Assembly (NCBI GenBank): GCA_030024065.1 | Contig: JASEIE010000152.1 | Span: 1 to 8,991, forward strand | Source: Thermodesulfobacteriota bacterium | GTDB taxonomy: Bacteria > Desulfobacterota > BSN033 > UBA1163 | DNA length: 8,991 nucleotides | Direction of reading: 5' to 3' | Shown here: positions 5,020-8,991 of the stretch, piece after piece | How the letters are laid out: every line of letters begins with the position of its first letter | Position numbering within the stretch: position 1 is the first letter of the stretch | Notes under the pieces: model-generated | Told to the model about the DNA's origin: nothing | Database searches by the model: none | Seen by the model: only the letters and a program-made list of their open reading frames with translations | Translations under genes and position numbers: made by a program

Positions 5020-5146
5020 CCTCTCAAGCACCCGCCACCCCGAACGTATTAATATTTCTCTTTTCGCTTCACTGGGTGCACAGAATATACCACGGGGAGG
5101 TTTGTGTCAACAATTTAAAACGTGCTGTGATCGTGATTCGTGTCCG
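4988..5146 (-). repeat. Promoter-module repeat, copy 3 (upstream of uxaC)
   Basis: It aligns with copy 2 from GGGACGTTGTTGA (4988) through the promoter block, and with copy 1 in the promoter and the following CGTGATTCGTGTCCG tract. It is followed by a degenerate GTAAGGCGCGAAGCGTTAGGAG run (5188-5210). Together with copy 2 it brackets uxaC in direct orientation, about 1.75 kb apart. Confidence 0.8.
5084..5110 (-). promoter_or_regulatory. Sigma-70-like promoter of module copy 3, uxaC promoter
   Basis: Minus strand: TTGACA (5110-5105), 15 bases, then TGG-TATATT with the -10 hexamer at 5089-5084, followed by CTGTGCACC. It predicts a uxaC transcript starting near 5077 with a leader of about 138 bases. 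No uronate-regulator (UxuR/ExuR/KdgR-type) operator is recognised. Confidence 0.65.
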
Positions 5147-5267
5147 ACTCCCCTCAAAAAGCATAGGACATATCCCAAAGTGTAAATCGTAAGGCGCGAA
5201 GCGTTAGGAGAAATTTGGAATGGCGGCGTCATCCTTCTTATTATCAACGGTAACCTTTATGGGGCAT

Positions 5268-5297
5268 TTCCCGTCTTAAAGAGTAGAAACCTATAAT
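5268..5297 (+). promoter_or_regulatory. Promoter for the plus-strand membrane-protein gene
   Basis: A perfect TATAAT at 5292-5297 follows a weak -35 (TTCCCG at 5268-5273, 18-base spacing). The expected transcript start, near 5304, leaves a leader of about 30 bases before ATG 5335. This argues against the earlier in-frame ATG at 5302, which would lie at the transcript start. Confidence 0.5.
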
Positions 5298-5334
5298 TGA
5301 TATGCACGAATATGAATCAACGGAAGGTGATTGT

Positions 5335-5574
5335 ATGTCCTGGGTCAGAAAAAGATGCCACCGTGCTGGGTTCGGCATCCTACTCATCGTGATCGGACTG
5401 CTGTGGTTTGGTCAGAGGGCTGGATGGTTCTCTTTAGAAATCTTCGGCCCATTAGTCCTATTAACTCTTGGTCTATGGATGATCGCCACTTCATACCTTT
5501 ACAAACGGTGGGCTCCTCCTTGGTGCCCTGCCCATTGCTCAAAAAATTGGTGGAAAGGAGGGAAATTGTCGTGA
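5335..5574 (+). CDS. Small two-helix membrane protein, LiaI/LiaF-like (DUF5668-type), 79 aa
   Basis: From ATG 5335 the product is 79 residues: a basic N-terminus (MSWVRKRCHR), a first membrane helix (about 12-27, GFGILLIVIGLLWF), a short loop with Gly and Trp, a second helix (about 35-54) and a basic, Cys/Trp-containing tail. The G-I-L-L-I-x-I-G-L-L-W-F helix followed by a loop and a second helix is the pattern of LiaI-LiaF-like transmembrane regions (DUF5668). AAGGTGAT lies 3-4 bases before the chosen ATG. It is one of only two plus-strand genes, and the next gene starts across its stop codon. Function is unknown; in this family such proteins are linked to envelope-stress sensing, which is inference here. 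Confidence 0.75.
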   Translation: MSWVRKRCHRAGFGILLIVIGLLWFGQRAGWFSLEIFGPLVLLTLGLWMIATSYLYKRWAPPWCPAHCSKNWWKGGKLS

Positions 5575-5999
5575 TGGGAGAGATATTAAGACAATATACA
5601 GAAGCTCGTATTAACGAAAGATTGCATTTGTTCCTACAATTTCCTGATCTGAGGAGATCTTTTCAAGAGATTGACCGCAAAGATCTGGCTTTTCAGAAAG
5701 CATCCACATCCTTACGTGGAGAAGAGCATACCAAGGAATCTTTAATTGATGCAGACATATTCTTCAGAAAATCTCATCTCACCCCTCTTGGCTCTTCGGG
5801 CCATAGGCCCTATGGGCCGGAGGCCAAAGAGGGGAAATTATTATCTTTCGTAAAGGGAAGGAGTGAAGGAAGGATTTTTCAACGAATCATCGAGATAAGA
5901 AATAGGATCAGGTCTTGCATTAACACATTTCTAAAGCGTTCTTCGAAATACGATGTTGCGAGACCTAATTTATGTCACCCTGAAACAAGTTCAGGGTGA
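5574..5999 (+). CDS. Unrecognised ORF of 141 aa containing an in-frame palindrome
   Basis: The frame starts at ATG 5574, sharing one base with the preceding TGA (TGATG), or at GTG 5571 in a GTGA overlap. AAGGAGGG lies 8 bases before the GTG, so translation is plausible and coupled to the membrane-protein gene. The N-terminal part (MGEILRQYTEARINERLH) is charged and helical. I do not recognise a family. Two palindromes lie within the frame. A 54-base stretch at 5781-5834 reads through as 18 codons (TPLGSSGHRPYGPEAKEG), and the final codons with the stop fall in the 5972-6002 hairpin. The native C-terminus may therefore have been replaced by inserted repeat DNA. Confidence is moderate that it is expressed and low that its whole length is native. 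Confidence 0.5.
   Translation: MGEILRQYTEARINERLHLFLQFPDLRRSFQEIDRKDLAFQKASTSLRGEEHTKESLIDADIFFRKSHLTPLGSSGHRPYGPEAKEGKLLSFVKGRSEGRIFQRIIEIRNRIRSCINTFLKRSSKYDVARPNLCHPETSSG
5782..5834. repeat. Long imperfect palindrome (53 nt) inside the 5574-5999 ORF
   Basis: CCCCTCTT...AAGAGGGG form the outer stem, GGC/GCC follows across a one-base bulge, and CGGGCCATAG/CTATGGGCCGG form the inner stem around GCC. The foldback has about 20 pairs with small bulges. It looks like a mobile palindromic (REP or MITE-like) element. With the base before it, it occupies 54 nt, a multiple of three, and leaves the reading frame open. Confidence 0.7.
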
Positions 6000-6002
6000 C
6001 AT
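5972..6002. terminator. Perfect 13-bp hairpin at the end of the plus-strand operon
   Basis: ATGTCACCCTGAA (5972-5984) and TTCAGGGTGACAT (5990-6002) pair perfectly around ACAAG. It lies between convergent units (plus-strand genes ending at 5999 and the minus-strand GNAT gene ending at 6067), where a bidirectional terminator is expected. There is no proper T run. The GTCACCCTGAA..TTCAGGGTGAC palindrome is also a widely dispersed repeat in many genomes, so terminator function is probable but not certain. Confidence 0.6.
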
Positions 6003-6066
6003 TTAGGACGAGTTGGAACAGGCGCAAACATCTCACTTAATTTGTACAGGGGATTGGTAGGTGAAT

Positions 6067-6582
6067 TTAGATGGCTTCGGTGAATTCATGTCTATATTTT
6101 GCGACGCCTGAGATACCTTTAAGCACTTCTTTATCAAGGACGAGGATCATGAATGCCTCATCTGGCACATTCTCGTATTCACTCCTGATACTATAACGAG
6201 ATGCAGGCACAAATCCAAAATGAGGATAGTATTCTGGATGACCCAAAACAATGACAAAGGGATATTTAGTTTCCTCTACTAACTCCAGGCCAGCTTTGAC
6301 TAATTGGGAGCCTATGCCTTGACGTTGTAACTCTGGAATAACAGCCATCGGACCAAGCCCCATGCCTATAATGATCCTTTCTTTTGCCTGAATTGTAACC
6401 GGTGTGAAAAGAATGTGACCGACAATCTGGTCATTTGAGACAGCGACCAGCAATATTGAATTGGGGCAGGATTGGCGTAGCTTATCTACAATGTCAGCTT
6501 CTTCGATACGACCGAAGGCGCGTTCAATCACGGTCCGGATCTGCTGTTCGTCGCCCAACTTCTCTTTTCGAATGGTAACCAT
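6067..6582 (-). CDS. YhbS-type GNAT N-acetyltransferase, 171 aa
   Basis: A single GNAT domain that transfers acetyl groups from acetyl-CoA to an unknown amine. The acetyl-CoA loop is clear: GLGPMAVIPELQRQGIG (about 75-91), with Q86-R-Q-G-I-G91 as motif A. Next come VIVLGHPEYYPHFGF (110-124) and EAFMILVLDKEVLKGISG, both typical of the YhbS-like subgroup. ATG at 6582 is preferred because GGAG lies 6 bases upstream; a TTG one codon earlier also fits. It begins 52 bases after the DUF2284 gene in the same direction and may be the second gene of that operon. The substrate cannot be predicted; most relatives are uncharacterised. Confidence 0.93.
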   Translation of the reverse strand: MVTIRKEKLGDEQQIRTVIERAFGRIEEADIVDKLRQSCPNSILLVAVSNDQIVGHILFTPVTIQAKERIIIGMGLGPMAVIPELQRQGIGSQLVKAGLELVEETKYPFVIVLGHPEYYPHFGFVPASRYSIRSEYENVPDEAFMILVLDKEVLKGISGVAKYRHEFTEAI

Positions 6583-6634
6583 CAACTACTCCGGCAGTCC
6601 CATTTCTGAATCATATCGCATTCCCTTTCTCTCA

Positions 6635-7198
6635 CTACTCAACAAATAGAAAGGCATATCGGTTCATCTCCTGGGAATAGTTGTAAAGAACATCAATTGG
6701 GTAACCGATCTTTCGAACCGTAGCAAAAACATCCATAGCCATGGATTCAGGAGTGGGCCGAGCCATTTTCGGGTTCTTGCACAGTTGCCTTATGCCGGGG
6801 CAGGATGCACAGAGGTTACAGGAATCCATAAACAGGAGAAATGCCTTGTAATAACCCGAAAGAAAGACCTCCCGTTCCAATTTCAGTAGTTTCGAATTGA
6901 CCTTTCTTGTCCAGGCAAATCGGTCTTCGGGCTTCTTCACTCTTTTCGTGAAACGAAAAACCACACAGGTCTTATACCCCTGAACAAATTCTTTAGATTC
7001 TGCCACAGAGGGAGTATTCGGCGGACAGGTGCCGCATTTGCCGTAATTTTTACAGCCAAACATGCATTTCATCCTCGCCCATTGAGCCACAGCGATGCTT
7101 TTCGGGTTCATCCATTTATAATCAGCATAACCGTGCTTTTTGAAAACCTCCTCTAATTTCTTCTGGTTGTTCCTCTTCCCTCTGGAGCTTTTCTTCAT
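6635..7198 (-). CDS. DUF2284 cysteine-rich predicted metal-binding protein, 187 aa
   Basis: The protein has two cysteine clusters. The first is at residues 45-58 (C-x3-C-x5-C-x2-C, in CKNYGKCGTCPP), the second at 127-140 (C-x2-C-x2-C-x6-C, in SCNLCASCPG...LCKNP), followed by ARPTPESMAMDV. This is the DUF2284 signature, predicted to bind an iron-sulfur cluster or zinc. Related proteins are frequent in anaerobes, often near corrinoid or methyltransferase systems, none of which is seen here. The start is ATG 7198 with AGGAGG 6 bases upstream; a TTG one codon earlier is possible. It is followed by the GNAT gene. The role is unknown. Both metal-ligand sets look complete. Confidence 0.92.
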   Translation of the reverse strand: MKKSSRGKRNNQKKLEEVFKKHGYADYKWMNPKSIAVAQWARMKCMFGCKNYGKCGTCPPNTPSVAESKEFVQGYKTCVVFRFTKRVKKPEDRFAWTRKVNSKLLKLEREVFLSGYYKAFLLFMDSCNLCASCPGIRQLCKNPKMARPTPESMAMDVFATVRKIGYPIDVLYNYSQEMNRYAFLFVE

Positions 7199-7241
7199 CA
7201 ACTCCCTCCTAATTCAAGTTTAAATAAAATGATCGAGAACT

Positions 7242-7268
7242 TCTATACTTTGTTAACCCCAAATGCAA
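7242..7268 (-). promoter_or_regulatory. Possible promoter of the DUF2284-GNAT unit
   Basis: Minus strand: TTGCAT (7268-7263), 15 bases, then TATAGA (7247-7242), about 45 bases before ATG 7198. The 15-base spacing equals that in the three promoter modules, though the surrounding sequence is unrelated. Weak evidence. Confidence 0.35.
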
Positions 7269-7337
7269 GAACAATGAGCTTGCCCGAGGAGTTTCATTCA
7301 CTTTATGGTTGGATAAAACCATTAAATAATGATTGAC

Positions 7338-7904
7338 TTATCTTCCGTCTTCTTTATTCAGCTTTAACACTTGTGCCTTGCCCTCCCCCGCTGAAAAGTA
7401 ATTAATTATTTTTTGAGCTTCTTGTTTTTTGGCGGCCTCCCACCTTGCTCTTTCCTGTTCAGTGGCTGCAACAAAATTCAAACCTTTTTTATACTCCTCC
7501 ACTTTATTCCAAAGTTCGGACCCTCGATTTACAGGTGTAAAATCCATGCGGGCTTTCCATGCTCCCATCCTGACATTAGTTCCAATATAATAGGATTTCC
7601 CCGCCTCCAAATCCGCTTCAATGGCCACCCTGTTTTCAGCAAACCCCAGAAAGAGATGTTTACCGGGTTCACATTCATAGGCAAAATAGGACTTGGCCTG
7701 GCTTAAACCAACAAAGTGATTACTATCCCATATTTGAAAATTAACGGCAAAACCCACGCCTGAGGGTCGCATAAAATAAACCAGGGCTTTTTGAGGTGAG
7801 GGGCCTGAAGTGGGTGTAGCCTTCACCATATATTGGCTGGAACCAGCGCACCCTGTCATTAAGATAAAAACCATTAGCAGAATCATTTTGGGATAACGTT
7901 TCAT
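7338..7904 (-). CDS. Outer-surface lipoprotein, DUF2846-like, 188 aa
   Basis: The N-terminus has a basic start and hydrophobic core ending in the lipobox LMTGC, with Cys19 as the likely lipidated residue, so the mature protein is membrane-anchored in the periplasm. No Asp follows the cysteine, so outer-membrane sorting is plausible in a Gram-negative cell. The mature domain has KALVYFMRPSGVGFAVNFQI, FAYECEPGKHLFLGF and ADLEAGKSYYIG, the strand order seen in DUF2846-type lipoproteins. A charged helical C-terminus follows (EEYKKGLNFVAATEQERARW). AAAAGGAG precedes ATG 7904. It lies just downstream of the decayed DUF3795 gene. A weak foldback ATGGTT/AACCAT (7305-7322) lies past its stop. Function unknown; family assignment moderate, lipoprotein call strong. 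Confidence 0.85.
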   Translation of the reverse strand: MKRYPKMILLMVFILMTGCAGSSQYMVKATPTSGPSPQKALVYFMRPSGVGFAVNFQIWDSNHFVGLSQAKSYFAYECEPGKHLFLGFAENRVAIEADLEAGKSYYIGTNVRMGAWKARMDFTPVNRGSELWNKVEEYKKGLNFVAATEQERARWEAAKKQEAQKIINYFSAGEGKAQVLKLNKEDGR

Positions 7905-7926
7905 AATCTTCTCCTTTTCCTAAATT

Positions 7927-8324
7927 TCATTTTATTTGAATAAAGCCACCTTTTTCTTTCCCGCACTTTCTTATTTTACAGACCTTGCAGTGAAGCTCTT
8001 CAAGCTTTCGCATGGGGCATCTTCACAACTTTGGCGAAACCCGCCGAAGCATTTTCATCTTTGGTGTATCTTAAGTGGACATCCTTTTTGTATTCATCCC
8101 CACCCTTGTAGACGGGGCATCCTGCGAAGGCGGGTAATTGAAAATACGCTCTCCGTTGGATAAACAACCCTCACAATTAATATCTTCAGGTTTGATCTCA
8201 ACTTAAATAGCTTCGACTACTTTTGAGCCACTTCAGCTCTTTTTTGATTATCGTTCTTTTTTGTCGCCAAGAATGAGCCACATTCATCACAACCCAACCC
8301 ACAAAACGCAATCATTTCTTTCAA
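7927..8324 (-). pseudogene. Remnant of a DUF3795 cysteine-rich gene
   Basis: From a TTG at 8324, with GGAGG about 9 bases upstream, the frame reads LKEMIAFCGLGCDECGSF, the characteristic DUF3795 N-terminus, through KRAEVAQK. It then stops at TAG (8219-8217), where the family usually has Trp. After SKLFK the homology moves by one base, so EIKPEDINCEGCLSNGER (8199 onward, ending FNY at 8134) is in another frame. At 8135 begins a 97-base segment with inverted ends. Beyond it, two overlapping frames still show family-like cysteine motifs: CEDAPCESLKSF (8027-7992) and CKVCKIRKCGKEKGG (7989-7945). The gene thus carries a nonsense codon, a one-base deletion and an insertion, and cannot give a full DUF3795 protein. 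The first 35 codons could still be translated. Confidence 0.75.
8039..8135. repeat. 97-bp segment with inverted ends interrupting the DUF3795 remnant (MITE-like)
   Basis: ACCCGCCGAAGCA (8039-8051) and TGCGAAGGCGGGT (8123-8135) are imperfect inverted repeats (10 of 13 pairs). The right end coincides with the point where DUF3795 similarity stops (codon ending at 8134). No transposase is encoded. It could be a miniature inverted-repeat element or a REP pair. Confidence 0.4.
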
Positions 8325-8466
8325 ATCTGTATTCCTCCTACTAAAATAATTAAATTCTCGAAATTTGAATACCGTATTACCGATGCCTGACCCCAAAAGC
8401 CTGGTAAGAACGTTTCCTTTCAGGTCTATCAGTAAAACTTACTAATGGCGTAAGGGAAAAATCTCC
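8325..8466. other. Intergenic region upstream of the DUF3795 remnant
   Basis: An AT-rich spacer with no gene. It holds the GGAGG of the DUF3795 remnant (near 8334-8339), and a tract GATGCCTGACCCCAAAAGCC (8381-8400) that resembles the REP-like sequence near 211-227. No clear promoter or terminator is seen. Confidence 0.4.
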
Positions 8467-8991
8467 CTATGGTTCGATCTTCGTCCCCAACACTTTCAGG
8501 AACTTCGCCAGCCACTCAGGATGGGCTGGCCAGGCAGGTGCGGTAACAAGGTTGCCATCCACATGAGCCTGATCCACCGGTATGTCAACATACTTGCCAC
8601 CCGCAGTTTTCACATCGAGTCCCACTGCTGGATAAGCTGAACACGCTTTGCCTGCAATCACCCCTGCCGCTGCCAGTACTTGCGCGCCATGGCAAATGGC
8701 CGCAATCGGTTTATTTGTTTTGGCAAAGTGACGCACCGCCTCAAGTACCTTCTCGTTCAGACGAATGTATTCCGGCGCGCGTCCACCAGGGATCACCAAT
8801 GCATCGTAAGTTTCCGGCTTGACTTCATCAAATGTTGCGTTCAGTGTGAAGTTGTGGCCCGGTTTCTCGCTGTATGTCTGATCTCCCTCAAAATCATGGA
8901 TCGCTGTCCGAACCCTTTCTCCAGCCTTCTTCCCAGGACAAACAGCATGGACAGTGTGCCCAACCATCAGCAATGCCTGAAAAGGCACCAT
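8467..8991 (-). CDS. DJ-1/PfpI family protein, main part (N-terminus at 112-1)
   Basis: A single-domain DJ-1/PfpI (class I glutamine amidotransferase-like) protein. In full-length numbering the nucleophile elbow is [10 protein letters not shown] with C119 followed by H120, and the conserved glutamate is E15, encoded at the other window end. [15 protein letters not shown] and the C-terminal [16 protein letters not shown] strand-helix block are typical. Relatives are annotated as intracellular protease I, general-stress or glyoxal/methylglyoxal-detoxifying (deglycase) proteins; which applies is not visible. The linear window makes the gene appear to begin at ATG 8991 (MVPFQALL), but that is residue 20 of the true protein; the start is ATG 112. 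It is GC-richer than the 277-2210 block. It lies downstream of the TIR-like gene on the circle, 164 bases away. Confidence 0.95.
   Translation of the reverse strand: MVPFQALLMVGHTVHAVCPGKKAGERVRTAIHDFEGDQTYSEKPGHNFTLNATFDEVKPETYDALVIPGGRAPEYIRLNEKVLEAVRHFAKTNKPIAAICHGAQVLAAAGVIAGKACSAYPAVGLDVKTAGGKYVDIPVDQAHVDGNLVTAPAWPAHPEWLAKFLKVLGTKIEP
8937..8991. repeat. Terminal direct repeat, right copy (circle overlap)
   Basis: Identical to 1-55. It lies within the pfpI coding region; removing one copy restores an uninterrupted pfpI frame. Confidence 0.95.

Noticed and set aside
2306..5146. Integron cassette array with the repeats as attC sites, because genes are co-oriented with repeated spacers
   Set aside because: No integrase is present, and I could not find paired RYYYAAC and GTTRRRY core sites with the symmetry of attC. 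The conserved part of the repeats is a promoter placed 5' of genes, whereas attC follows the gene.
5302..5334. Earlier ATG (5302) for the two-helix membrane protein
   Set aside because: It would lie at the predicted transcript start just after TATAAT and has no ribosome binding site, while ATG 5335 has AAGGTGAT.
7936..8163. Plus-strand open frame of 75 codons
   Set aside because: It is antisense to the DUF3795 remnant and has no recognisable protein features or ribosome binding site.
1..8991. CRISPR array, tRNA or rRNA genes
   Set aside because: No regularly spaced identical repeats with unique spacers and no tRNA or rRNA signature sequences were seen on either strand by eye; a covariance-model scan was not possible.

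Overview
The first 55 bases (1-55) are repeated exactly as the last 55 (8937-8991). This is how an assembler leaves a closed circle, so the window is best read as a circular molecule or circular assembly path of 8,936 bp cut inside a gene. A DJ-1/PfpI-family gene on the minus strand runs through the cut. Its N-terminus lies at 112-1 and its remainder at 8936-8467, giving an intact 193-residue protein. I see no replication initiator, relaxase, transposase, recombinase, phage gene, tRNA, rRNA or CRISPR array. The organism cannot be named. The mix of DUF2284, DUF3795, surface-adhesin-E-like and YhbS-type genes, REP-like hairpins and degenerate GTGTCCGTG / GTAAGGCGTGAAG intergenic repeats fits an uncultured Gram-negative bacterium, perhaps Desulfobacterota-like (low confidence). 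Base composition is patchy: uxaC and pfpI are visibly GC-richer than the 277-2210 block.

Layout. Twelve of fourteen genes or remnants are on the minus strand. 277-1029: a 39-residue extremely basic protein followed by a TIR-like or deoxyribosyltransferase-like conserved protein, probably one operon. 1175-2210: a PD-(D/E)XK-like conserved protein followed by a small exported adhesin-E-like protein. 2531-3173: a HepT-MntA (HEPN/MNT) toxin-antitoxin pair. 3515-4939: an isolated glucuronate isomerase, uxaC. 5335-5999 (plus strand): a two-helix membrane protein and an unrecognised ORF carrying an in-frame palindrome. 6067-7198: a DUF2284 cysteine-rich protein followed by a GNAT acetyltransferase. 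7338-7904: a lipoprotein. 7927-8324: a decayed DUF3795 gene. Then comes pfpI.

The most unusual feature is a promoter module repeated three times in one orientation (near 2306, 3239 and 4988). Each copy has TTGACA, 15 bases, then TATATT, and faces a different minus-strand unit: the PD-(D/E)XK-like gene, mntA-hepT and uxaC. Copies 2 and 3 also share a leader of about 100 bases with a small open frame beginning MKQFNL. At uxaC the stop of this frame overlaps the uxaC start as ATGA. Three functionally unrelated units therefore seem to sit behind the same transplanted 5' region, and two of them (mntA-hepT and uxaC) lie between direct copies of it.

The genes do not form one pathway. A toxin-antitoxin pair plus possible defence-type proteins (TIR-like, nuclease-like) resemble accessory DNA, while uxaC, pfpI, GNAT and DUF2284 look like ordinary chromosomal cargo. 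Whether this is a true extrachromosomal circle, a tandem chromosomal array or an assembly loop cannot be decided from the sequence alone.
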